Both the position numbers and the translations under genes were made by a program. A model generated the notes under the pieces. That model had not been told where the DNA came from, ran no database searches, and saw only the letters and a program-made list of their open reading frames with translations. From Xenopus tropicalis (taxonomy: Eukaryota > Chordata > Amphibia > Anura > Pipidae), in the NCBI RefSeq assembly GCF_000004195.4, contig NC_030677.2, positions 100,530,829 to 100,594,828 on the forward strand: a DNA stretch of 64,000 nt, given 5' to 3'. Positions 23,852 to 32,712 of the stretch are shown in pieces (position 1 is the stretch's first letter; each line of letters begins with the position of its first letter).

Positions 23852-24825
23852 TCCTCCAACCTCTTAACCATTCTCTCCCCTAGCACAGCAGACCCCCTTC
23901 CATTGAGGTGCAATCCGTCAGGGCTGTATAGATTGTACCCCAAGGAAAAGTCAGCCCAGTGCTCTAGGAACCCAAACACTTCCTTCCTACACCAAGACTT
24001 TAGCCACGCATTTAGCTCCCTAAGCTCCCGCTGTCTCCCTAAACTTGCACGCGGCACCGGCAAAATTTCCGAAAAAATGACACTGGAGGACCTTTGCCTA
24101 ATCTTAGAGCCTAGATCCCTGAACTCACTCTTTAAAGTCCCCCACCTACCGTTCATTTTGTCGTTAGTACCGATATGTACCAAGACAGCCGGGTCATGCC
24201 CAGCCCCTCCCAATAATGTGTCAACCCGATCAACCACATGCCGAACCCTGGCACCAGGAAGACAGCAAACTGTCCGGTTGAAGCGAACCGCTTGACAGAT
24301 TACCCTGTCCACTTTCCTAATGATCGAATCCCCTATAACCACCATCTGTTTAGGCCTAGCTCTGCTCTCCTCCCCACCACTACTAGTGAAACTGGTCTCC
24401 CGGCTGTTAGAGAGATCAGCCTCACCTAGAACCGCCAATCCAGAGTTCACACTCCCATCTTCTTCACACAATCTGGCAAATCTGTTGGGATGCGCAAACC
24501 CTGGAGCAGCCTCCCTTTTCCTTTTCCCCACACTAGATTTTCTAACTGTCACCCAGCTTACTGCCCTATCATCCTTTTGCTGCTCCCCTCCCCCCCTACT
24601 ATCTGACCCCACTAGTTCTTGTTCAGTTAACAAGAGACCCCTCTCAAGATTGTTGATTGAACGCAGTGTTGCGACGTGTTCCTCTAGGACTCTAACGCGA
24701 GCCTCTAAAGTGGCAATTCGCTCACATCCACAACAGAGGTATGCACTTTGGAACTGTTGTTCCACAACTGCATACATGTGGCAGGCTGTGCACTGTGTCA
24801 GACCTTCAATGTTGCTACCACTCAT
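23839..24825 (-). CDS. CR1 ORF1: esterase (SGNH hydrolase)-domain protein
   Basis: 328 codons starting at ATG (24825-24823). The N terminus has a cysteine motif (C12-x2-C15, then C31, C32, C34) that may bind zinc, followed by a heptad-rich stretch of about 36-65 suggesting a coiled coil. A basic linker (KRKR at 101-104) precedes an SGNH/GDSL-type esterase domain: GDS at 165-167 (nucleophile Ser167), IGTND at 218-222 and DGLHL at 303-307 (Asp303, His306). ORF1 esterase domains are known in CR1 and fish L2 elements, where they are thought to help RNP or membrane association. All catalytic residues are visible. It ends overlapping ORF2 by 13 nt. Confidence 0.93.
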   Translation of the reverse strand: MSGSNIEGLTQCTACHMYAVVEQQFQSAYLCCGCERIATLEARVRVLEEHVATLRSINNLERGLLLTEQELVGSDSRGGGEQQKDDRAVSWVTVRKSSVGKRKREAAPGFAHPNRFARLCEEDGSVNSGLAVLGEADLSNSRETSFTSSGGEESRARPKQMVVIGDSIIRKVDRVICQAVRFNRTVCCLPGARVRHVVDRVDTLLGGAGHDPAVLVHIGTNDKMNGRWGTLKSEFRDLGSKIRQRSSSVIFSEILPVPRASLGRQRELRELNAWLKSWCRKEVFGFLEHWADFSLGYNLYSPDGLHLNGRGSAVLGERMVKRLEECLN

Positions 24826-25010
24826 TCTCCCAGTTACAAGAACAGTTAAACAAAAATAGGTGTAAGGACTTGTAGTAAATACCTTGTTTTACCTTATTTT
24901 TAACTCCCTTAGTGTTTAACTCCCTGAGTTTATAACTCCACTTACAGAGTCCCACTTAAAGAGCAATCACTTACAGAGCACCTACCACCAGAGCAAGCTC
25001 CACTGGAGTG
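24826..25010 (-). promoter_or_regulatory. CR1 5' UTR between monomers and ORF1
   Basis: A single-copy leader joins the last monomer to the ORF1 ATG. It contains small repeats of the AACTCC and TTACAGAGCA type (about 24900-24990). No other ORF is present. Confidence 0.6.
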
Positions 25011-26464
25011 CCTGTGGTTCTATTTATGCAGTCTGTAAAGGTGAACTAATCAAACCCCACCCTCCTCAAGCTGAGGGTAATTACAAGGGAATGTAACCTG
25101 CTGTAAGCCTATGGATCCCACAAACTTTGTAAATTAGCTCCAAAAACAACAATTACTTATGAAAAAAAATAAATAAAACCCAACAGTAAAAAAACACAAT
25201 GGTTTTGATAAAGTTAGTAAAGAATACTTATCCCTTTTTAGTTGAAATGAAAGCAAGTTGATTCAACCAGCCACCAGCCTGTTAGTAAGCAGCTCACTGG
25301 ACTGCCTGTGGTTCTATTTATGCAGTCTGTAAAGGTGAACTAATCAAACCCCACCCTCCTCAAGCGGAGGGTAATTACAAGGGAATGTAACCTGCTGTAA
25401 GCCTATGGATCCCACAAACTTTGTAAATTAGCTCCAAAAACAACAATTACTTATGAAAAAAAATAAATAAAACCCAACAGTAAAAAAACACAATGGTTTT
25501 GATAAAGTTAGTAAAGAATACTTATCCCTTTTTAGTTGAAATGAAAGCAAGTTGATTCAACCAGCCACCAGCCTGTTAGTAAGCAGCTCACTGGACTGCC
25601 TGTGGTTCTATTTATGCAGTCTGTAAAGGTGAACTAATCAAACCCCACCCTCCTCAAGCGGAGGGTAATTACAAGGGAATGTAACCTGCTGTAAGCCTAT
25701 GGATCCCACAAACTTTGTAAATTAGCTCCAAAAACAACAATTACTTATGAAAAAAATAAATAAAACCCAACAGTAAAAAAACACAATGGTTTTGATAAAG
25801 TTAGTAAAGAATACTTATCCCTTTTTAGTTGAAATGAAAGCAAGTTGATTCAACCAGCCACCAGCCTGTTAGTAAGCAGCTCACTGGACTGCCTGTGGTT
25901 CTATTTATGCAGTCTGTAAAGGTGAACTAATCAAACCCCACCCTCCTCAAGCTGAGGGTAATTACAAGGGAATGTAACCTGCTGTAAGCCTATGGATCCC
26001 ACAAACTTTGTAAATTAGCTCCAAAAACAACAATTACTTATGAAAAAAAATAAATAAAACCCAACAGTAAAAAAACACAATGGTTTTGATAAAGTTAGTA
26101 AAGAATACTTATCCCTTTTTAGTTGAAATGAAAGCAAGTTGATTCAACCAGCCACCAGCCTGTTAGTAAGCAGCTCACTGGACTGCCTGTGGTTCTATTT
26201 ATGCAGTCTGTAAAGGTGAACTAATCAAACCCCACCCTCCTCAAGCTGAGGGTAATTACAAGGGAATGTAACCTGCTGTAAGCCTATGGATCCCACAAAC
26301 TTTGTAAATTAGCTCCAAAAACAACAATTACTTATGAAAAAAAAATAAATAAAACCCAACAGTAAAAAAACACAATGGTTTTGATAAAGTTAGTAAAGAA
26401 TACTTATCCCTTTTTAGTTGAAATGAAAGCAAGTTGATTCAACCAGCCACCAGCCTGTTAGTAA
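25010..26464 (-). repeat. Five tandem 294-bp monomers at the CR1 5' end
   Basis: The word CCTGTGGTTC occurs at 25011, 25305, 25599, 25892 and 26186, a period of 293-294 bp. The monomers are almost identical: differences are AAGCTGAGGG versus AAGCGGAGGG and the length of one A run. The outermost monomer stops at TGTTAGTAA exactly at the 5' target duplication. The position and repetition resemble promoter monomers of mouse L1 elements. A promoter role is inference; I see no clear TATA box in the expected place. Confidence 0.9.
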
Positions 26465-26689
26465 GGGTTACAGGAGGAGAAGGAAATCTAAGTGATTAAG
26501 GAGATATTGCAGCCTTACTATTAACCTCTGGACAACCAGAGTGGCAGGCATTGAAAGATTTCAAAGAGGCTGTTCACTGATTAAATTTTTGCGTGTGGGG
26601 TTTACATTTCCTTTAAATTGTGTTAATGCATTTACCAGATTATTAATATTTTTCAGCAATAGGAAAGTAGCATTGAGTAAATGTGTTGT

Positions 26690-27300
26690 TGATGTAGCTT
26701 GGCGGTAGAGCAAAAAAACAATGAGCAGCCCCTTTAAATAGCTGGCACTCTTGTTATTCAAAGGTTAATACAGTAGTAATGCTGCAACATCCCCTTAATC
26801 CCTTAGGATTCCTTCTCTTCCTCTAGCCCGCTTGATCCACTTCCTCAGTAATTTACTTTGGCTGTTGGCTACTGAGCATGCTCTGTTATTCTCAGCTCAG
26901 ATTAGTAAATTCCAATCTACCAGCCAATGAAGAGATGGCATTGCTGGTTTCTATAGAAACTCTGCTCCAGCTGTGCACTCTGCTGGAGAAACATATTTTT
27001 TCTTTTATCCTCCTGTCCTGAGCTCAGTGTAATGGTTACAATGCTCAGTGTAAACAGGACTTTAATCAAAGTAAGTTGTGCCTATGTAAGCCTGCATTCT
27101 TCGTTGCATGAATTTTACAACACACAAATGCTGTTTATAGATGTAGATGTAGGGGTGAAAACTGCTATTTGTTTTTGCAAAATTTGATAGTGCAGGCAAA
27201 CAAAGGGAATACATACAGTACAAATTATGTCATTTGGGTGGGGGAGATTTGTTTAACTTATATACATTGTAGAAAAATGTAGGCTTTACATGTCCTGTAA
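26690..27300 (+). mobile_element. Older T2-like MITE copy, adjacent and inverted to the previous one
   Basis: It shares GGTTAATACAGTAGTAATGC, CAGTAATTTACTTTGGCTGT, GAGCATGCTCTGTTATTCTC and the end GTAGGCTTTACATGTCCTG with 13116-13729, in the same orientation as that copy and opposite to 20217-26616. It is more diverged and its left end is unclear. It lies between the CR1-split MITE and the intact tRNA-Ala. Confidence 0.7.
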
Positions 27301-27343
27301 AAATAAACTTCTCAGGCTGTGTTGAAGCATGCGCTTGTGTGTA

Positions 27344-27415
27344 GGGGATGTAGCTCAGTGGTAGAGCGCATGCTTCGCATGTATGAGGTCCTGGGTTCAA
27401 CCCCCAGCATCTCCA
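27344..27415 (+). tRNA. tRNA-Ala (anticodon CGC)
   Basis: 72 nt with a full cloverleaf. The acceptor is GGGGATG/CATCTCC with one G-T pair and discriminator A. The D arm is GCTC/GAGC. The anticodon stem is CATGC/GTATG around the loop TTCGCAT, with anticodon CGC at 27376-27378. The T stem is CTGGG/CCCAG around TTCAACC. The A box (TAGCTCAGTGG) and B box (GGTTCAACCCC) are good. A TTTT terminator follows at 27421. The only unusual base is the T-loop C. It charges alanine for GCG codons if expressed. It is the one intact member of the local array. Confidence 0.92.
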
Positions 27416-27420
27416 TGGCC

Positions 27421-27424
27421 TTTT
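27421..27424 (+). terminator. Pol III terminator of tRNA-Ala
   Basis: TTTT five bases downstream of the tRNA 3' end. Confidence 0.75.
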
Positions 27425-27471
27425 AAAGCCAATAAGGGCCAATTAACTGTTCCGTTACATTCTGTCTAGAG

Positions 27472-27626
27472 TAGGGTGACCAGATCACTTGAACATTCAG
27501 GGAAATATCTAATAAATACATGTTGCAGAGCACTGATTGTATTTGAAATAAACTGAGATCAGTTCAGCCCTGCTAGCTGGATTTTTTAGACATGTCCCTA
27601 AATTTTCAAGGGATCTGGTCACCCTA
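27472..27626. mobile_element. Short MITE, TAGGGTGACCAGATC ends
   Basis: Ends TAGGGTGACCAGATC and GATCTGGTCACCCTA. Compared with the uninterrupted array unit (CTATCTAGAGAGACAT), it lies between GTCTAGAG and TTTTAGAG, an imperfect 8-bp duplication that fits hAT. Non-coding. Confidence 0.75.
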
Positions 27627-27923
27627 TTTTAGAGACATATGCTCTATGTGACTTGTCAATGTATACACAGTTCTTAGTTGCTCTGTCTTGAAGAACCAGT
27701 CTAGTTTCAAAAAAATATTTACCCACTGTCACATATTTTAGTGCACAATATTTCCTTTGAACAACGTTTGCAGACACTGTAAATTTTAAATGTAGAGACA
27801 GAATTCCCAAGTAGCATCTGATTCTGACAGATGTATATAATAAAAAATAGATTTCTCAAGCTGGGTTGAAGCATACCTTTACCAGTTCATTATTATTTTT
27901 AGACAACAAGGAAAAGTGCTTCT

Positions 27924-28011
27924 TGGGCATGTAGCTCAGAAGTCGAGTGCATGTTTCATATCTTTGCATGTATGTATGTGTGGTCCTGGGTTCTAACCCC
28001 CAGCATCTCCA
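27924..28011 (+). pseudogene. tRNA-Ala pseudogene with anticodon-arm insertion
   Basis: It matches TGGGCATGTAGCTCAG at the 5' side and GGTCCTGGGTTCTAACCCCC with CATCTCCA at the 3' side. The D and anticodon arms are disrupted and lengthened (88 nt overall). It ends unit 3 of the array. Confidence 0.8.
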
Positions 28012-28199
28012 GTAAGGCCAGTAACTCTTCAGTTACACTTTATCTAGAGAGTTGGCTTCTATATGCAACTTGCAAATGATATAAACAGCTCTATATATCT
28101 CTGTCTAGGACAAACTGTCTGGTTTAAAAAATTGACCCTCTGTTACATTTTCTAGTTCACTATATTTCCTTTGAATTCTCTTTGTAGACATTGAACTTT

Positions 28200-29320
28200 T
28201 AAAGCATGATAAAGTTTATTATCCTAGTGACCCAGTGATAAAAACTTAAATAAACAAAGAACACAGAACAGAAAATTCTGATCAATGGAATAGGGAAATA
28301 ATCTATGAAATGGGACCTACCTATTTGCACTCTTTTAAAGTGAAACCAACATATTTTGTATCTAAGATGTGATTGGCATAGCCTGCACCCATCTGTATAG
28401 CCCAAATCTTAGAAGCTGAATTCATATTTTGCTATGCGGATCCATGAAGAGGATTTTATTCAAACTATTGTAAAATATATTACGCAGGTTGGTACCTCTT
28501 GTTGATGGATATTATTACATATTTTCTGGTTTCATGCCCAAAATTTAAAAATGTTTGTCCCACATAAAAACTATATTTTCCCAAAGTAGAATAGAAGAAA
28601 TACCAGATAACCTGGAAATCATTCTTTATTTTAGCGTGCCAGTGATGGCCCCATTGCACAACTAAATCCATAAGTAAAGGAGCCATATTTGAAGAATTGT
28701 CTGCACAGGCACAAAGACAGCAGAATAGGGCCACATGTCTCACTGTCTCTGTTACTGGTGAATTACTGGTGAATGCGAGCAATGTTTAATACTAACTACA
28801 TATTATCTTTCAATACAAAATATCTTTATGGTGAACAGACACAAGCATTATAGCACCATGGGATGCTCCCTAACATTTGAATCTGAACAACACAAGTTTG
28901 GGCATAAGAATTGGGTGGTAAAGAGGAAACTGACATGATTCCCTGACCCTTACATGCAGCTCTCAATTCAGGGAAACCAGGTTTAGAGCATGGACCTGTG
29001 TTTTTGGGTACTCACCTATGGGGCAGGGTGTAAAGTGCAAAAACAAATTGCATTATACACTCTGCCCCATGCATAATAAATGACCCCTGTATTTTGAATT
29101 GCACATTCAGTGTTGGTTCTAGTTAAATGAATGCAATTTTTTTCTGCAGGCTTTGGATTCAGTTGAACCCTTAGTATTCAGCTAAACTGAATGTGAGCCC
29201 TAAATGAAACTTCAAAGCACTGGGGAGCTTAAGGAGACTTTTTTTTACCAATATGAAATAATTTAGGAATGTTGCTCTGACAATCTTGTTCTTGAGTCTT
29301 CTTTCCTTGGACAGTATTTA
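28200..29320. other. Intergenic sequence, nothing recognised
   Basis: No supported genes. Similarity to the tRNA array fades after about 28200. Confidence 0.4.
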
Positions 29321-29424
29321 AGCTAATTGTCCAGTAGATGGTGCTGTGTCCATTTATACAAATAACTGATGCTGACCAAGAAAAGGTTAATTATCATTTC
29401 CATCATCAAAAATACCCCCTCCAT

Positions 29425-29560
29425 TTTGATCCATTTTATAAAGTACCAACATATTCCACAATGTTGTACAGTAAAAGAGTGTATACATTGTACATACAGA
29501 TTACAAATAAAAAAATCCCAATTGCTTATAACCAAAAAAAGAGGGCCCTGCCAAAAAGAG
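29425..29560 (-). repeat. Decayed copy of the TATAAAGCGCC dispersed repeat
   Basis: TTTATAAAGTACCAACATAT, CCACAATGTTGTACAGTAAA and GAGGGCCCTGCCAAAAAGAG align with 10218-10395 with several substitutions. A CTCF-like word GTCCAGTAGATGGTGCTGT lies just upstream at about 29328-29346. Confidence 0.6.
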
Positions 29561-29629
29561 AAGAGACCCAATTCCAATTGTGACCTTACAGGGGATTCAG
29601 AACAGTTCTGTATATTTATATTACATTAA

Positions 29630-31535
29630 CATCTTCCTTTTGCTTAAATGGTAACATTTTAAAACATAACCCAGGGCATGTCCCAATCTGCTGTGGTTGA
29701 GCTCAGATATTCCCACATATTCCCAAATCAGCCAGGCCCATTTTGTAGTAAATTTGAGACAGTTGCAAACTATGAATTTATTAAAATAGTTAAAGTTTTG
29801 GGGAAAACATTTATGAGGTAAAAACATTTATACACAAGAAATGACAATTGACAAACACAATTACAAACACTCTATAGGGCATTTTCATAATGTTTATATC
29901 CTGAGCCAAGATTATTGGGGCGATATCTACTAAACAAACCTTGACTTTTTTTTTTAGTGACAAAGAGAATGACAGTATCCATGGCAACAAGACATGTTTA
30001 GAAATATGAATGAAGAATTAGTCTTGTTTTTATAGTCTGCAAATTAACATCACCATTGCAAAGATTTATCTTTATTGTTCAACCCCTCATAACAGAAGAA
30101 CTAAAGCATAAAAAAATATAAAAAAAAAAGCAAAAAAATGTTAAATTGCATATTCTAAACTTACCATCCCAGAGGTTTAGGTACCGTATAACTTCAAAGA
30201 CCTGTGCCTTCACAGTTGTCAGTGGCTCTCACATGCTCAATGTGCTCTGAGCTGCTGTTGAGAAGCTGTTGAGAAGGCAAGGCATAGTTGAAAATCATCA
30301 AGGAGAGAAGGAAGTTCTGTTTCATATAAGCTGATACTACAGGGCCAATTATTATATTCTAATGCAGATACATATAAAGATACTTACAGTAAGTCGGTCC
30401 CTAAACTCAGGCAAGTGACAGCAGCCAAGAGTATGTGAGTGAATCAGCAGAAAAGCAAATGAGGAGCTATTTAGAGGTTCAGATCTTTACTGCTAAATCT
30501 CTGTGGTCACACTAAGCTTGTTGAGAAGCCACAAACATAAGGCAGCTTATAGATACACAGCACATTGTGCTCTTTGAATGCAATGATATGTTTTAAATCC
30601 CACAGTTCACTGTTTATCCCCACAATTCCAGAGTCATTGTAGGCACATTTGCATGCAAGGGGACACATTTAGAAAATCCAGCTAGAAGGGCTGATTTGAT
30701 TGCAATTTAATGCAAATGTTATTGATGCAGGCCTGCAACATGCTTGTATGAATAGTCTGTGATCTGTTAACCCTATGTTCAAGCACACATACTATTTATG
30801 AATTGCAATGATATGTACAACTTGTTGTGAGCCATGTTCATTTTAGCAGTTTGTGTCCTTTTTTGCATGCATTTTGTTTGTAAAGTAACCCTACAGTTTC
30901 TAGCCTAATTCTTTGTGTTTTCCTTTAACTTTAGATGTAGCTTTTAACATAGAATTTCTGTCTGCACGATTTCACAGATCACATGTCTATCTCTACTGCA
31001 CCTGTTAAGGCAATGCTAGAGGATTGCAAGGCCTCTGTGTTTCCTGTGAAAGGAGCACACACTGTTTGTATAATTAGGCTTTAGCAATTGCTCATCATGA
31101 TGAAAGACTCACGCCACTATCATTTCTATCATCTTTCACTGCTCTTGGAAACTGTAAACAAGATTGATGTAAAGGATGCAGCTCTGTGTTGTTTATCAGG
31201 AACAAACTGTCACTATATTATTATAACAGAAATGACAGCCATAGGATAGGTGTTTGCTATTACTTAGGCCTGAGCCAGGAAAAATAATGTCAGTTACCCT
31301 TCTGTGTGTCTGCATGCAATGTTAGATTTCTATAAGATGACTGATTTAAACTGTGTCCAGTCTAAGTAAGTTCTAAAGCACAACTTGGGAATCTCAATAT
31401 ATTGGGATTTTTTTAATGTGACTGATTGCTCATTAGCTGCATATTGTCTGAGTGCATAGTAGTTATTGTTATGCTACACTAGTAGATTTTGTAAGAACTA
31501 TTTTTTTAAAATGTAATTATCTTTTTATCATTTAT
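29630..31535. other. Intergenic sequence, nothing recognised
   Basis: AT-rich with scattered short open frames lacking family resemblance. A pyrimidine run ending CCCCTATTAG closes the region just before the next coding relic. Confidence 0.4.
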
Positions 31536-31544
31536 TTTTCCCCT

Positions 31545-32058
31545 ATTAGACTTTGGTGATACCATGGCCTCTGCTAGTAACTTTTTTAGACAACCTCTTA
31601 CACGATTTACCCGAGTATGTAACATCACATGTACAGTAGAAGAGAAAATTCATATAATGATAACACAACAAGTTCTTCCATCAAACAAGGTTGCAGTGAA
31701 GAAAACAAGGAAGAAGATAAGACAGGAAAAAGTTTTGGATTTATTTCAAAGCTTTTTAAAAAACCAAACACAAAAAGAGACACATTAGAATCAGAGGAAA
31801 AAAACACAAATTTGCACCTGTTTAACAGAGGAAGAGAGAAATTAGGTTTCTGTTCCCTGTAAAGTGGGGCAAAGAGGAACAAGTAAATGAGTTCTTCACC
31901 CTCTTAAAACAGGAATATGCTGAAAAGGCAGCAAATGTGGAAAGTGAAGAAAAAACAGAATGCAATAACAAAGAAGAAATGAACAGCACAATAGAAAAAA
32001 AATCAAAATGTCAGAAAAGGCAACAAAGAATCAAGCAGCTCCAGGCAGCATTTGAAAA
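31545..32058 (+). pseudogene. Broken lysine/glutamate-rich coding sequence, N-terminal part
   Basis: Just after a possible splice acceptor (TTTTTCCCCTATTAG, ending about 31550) an ATG in good context (ATACCATGG, ATG 31564-31566) opens a frame beginning MASASNFFRQPL. The reading frame then shifts. Successive stretches in different frames are strongly Lys/Glu-rich: one contains KSFGFISKLFKKPNTKRD, another EQVNEFFTLLKQEYAEK followed by a basic coiled-coil-like segment to about 32058. The relic is cut by the fold-back element and L2, and similar coding resumes at about 35713. It may be the N-terminal part of the protease-bearing relic downstream. I do not recognise the family. Confidence 0.5.
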
Positions 32059-32063
32059 CTGCA

Positions 32064-32712
32064 GTGAATTTAATGGCAGTGTCAGCACACTACGGGGTAT
32101 ATTTATCCTGCTGTGTAAAAAGTGGAGTGAAGCATTACTGGAGAGGTTGCCCAGGGCAACCAATCGGCAACTAGATTTCAACAGTTAGAGAACAAAAGCA
32201 AAGCCTCTGATTGGCTGCTATGAGCAACATCACCAGTGATGTTTTGCTCCACTTTTTACACAGCATGATAAATACATCCCTACATGTTTCGGGCAGAGCC
32301 CTTTCTCAAGTGTGCAAGTACAAAGCATTGTGGGATTAAATACCTTCCTGTGAAACACCTTTCCCCAGCCTTCCTTCTTAAAGTGACAGTCAGTGTCCAT
32401 TAGTGTCCATTTGTAAATCCAATATAGTCCATTCATAAATCACAAATCAAATACAAGATTTATCAGGGATACTGCATAAAATGCATAAAACAATCCTATT
32501 CTTTGATATTAATATTCAACAAAACAGGGATGCAAAAAACATGCAGTATTATTCAGATATGATGTACCATGCATGACAGTATATTAATAATTATAATAAT
32601 AGGTTGTCAGCAATTTAACTTTTAACTCCTGTTAAACGCTTTGTATTTGTACACTTGAGAATGGGCTCTGCCCGAAACATGTAGTGTGCTGACACTGCCA
32701 TTAAATTCACAA
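32064..32712. repeat. Fold-back element with hammerhead-like remnants
   Basis: The left arm is 32064-32093 plus 32284-32328, interrupted by a MITE. Its reverse complement is at about 32630-32712 (CTTGAGAATGGGCTCTGCCC, GAAACATGTAGTGTGCTGAC, CACTGCCATTAAATTCAC). Each arm carries CTTGAGAA..GGGCTCTGCCC..GAAAC, a decayed form of the hammerhead layout (core CTGATGA lost). The spacer is unique AT-rich DNA. Confidence 0.75.
32094..32280. mobile_element. MITE, GGGGTATATTTATC ends, 3-bp TSD
   Basis: Left end GGGGTATATTTATCCTGCTG, right end CAGCATGATAAATACATCCC. It is flanked by TAC on both sides (32091-32093, 32281-32283); the uninterrupted arm at about 32675-32690 reads ACATGTAGTG, confirming the insertion. 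The same family is at 45980-46167 (TSD TAA) and, truncated, at 62400-62640. A 3-bp target suggests a PIF/Harbinger-like origin. Confidence 0.8.

Larger units (their letters stand above)
20685..26464 (-). mobile_element. CR1-clade LINE, apparently full length, 8-bp TSD
   Basis: A complete element of about 5.8 kb on the minus strand. In element order it has a 5' array of about 294-bp monomers (26464 down to about 25010), an intact ORF1 (24825-23839), an intact ORF2 (23851-20828), a short 3' UTR and a 3' end of ATGTAACT-type octamers (about 20712-20685). The target duplication is GGGTTACA at 20677-20684 and 26465-26472. Both ORFs are uninterrupted and the target MITE is recognisable on both sides, so the insertion looks young. 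Truncated CR1 relatives lie at about 44620-45325 and 59168-59205. Confidence 0.92.
20217..26616 (-). mobile_element. T2-like MITE split by the CR1 insertion
   Basis: Left end TTAAAGGACATGTAAAGCC at 20217, right end GGTTTACATTTCCTTTAA at 26616. The two halves (20217-20684 and 26465-26616) together match the reverse complement of 13116-13729. They meet at AGTGGGTTACAGGAGGAG once the CR1 and one copy of its duplication are removed. It sits inside tRNA-array unit 2. Confidence 0.85.
17915..28200 (+). repeat. Decayed tandem array of tRNA-Ala-bearing units
   Basis: Units of roughly 1 kb repeat in order. Each has a TAAGGGCCA start; a CTATCTAGAGAG block; a TTGAAGAACCAGTCTAGTTT block; CCTTTGAACAACGTTTGCAG; TTGCTGTGTGGTGCTTTAGT; GCATCTCTCTCTGCAG; CATCTGATTCTGACAGA; ACTTCTCAGGCTGTGTTGAAG; then a tRNA-Ala sequence. 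Unit 1 runs about 17915-18962. Unit 2 runs 18963-27415, inflated by an insertion of about 7 kb (20216-27300). Unit 3 runs 27416-28011 and lacks its middle. A partial unit 4 starts at 28012. Confidence 0.8.

Noticed and set aside
24320..24859. 179-codon plus-strand frame
   Set aside because: It is antisense to CR1 ORF1, which has full esterase motifs on the minus strand.
25010..26464. CRISPR-like array
   Set aside because: These are head-to-tail repeats without unique spacers, inside a eukaryotic LINE.
26689..26712. tRNA-like GATGTAGCTTGGCGGTAGAG
   Set aside because: It resembles a D arm only; the rest of the cloverleaf and the B box are missing.
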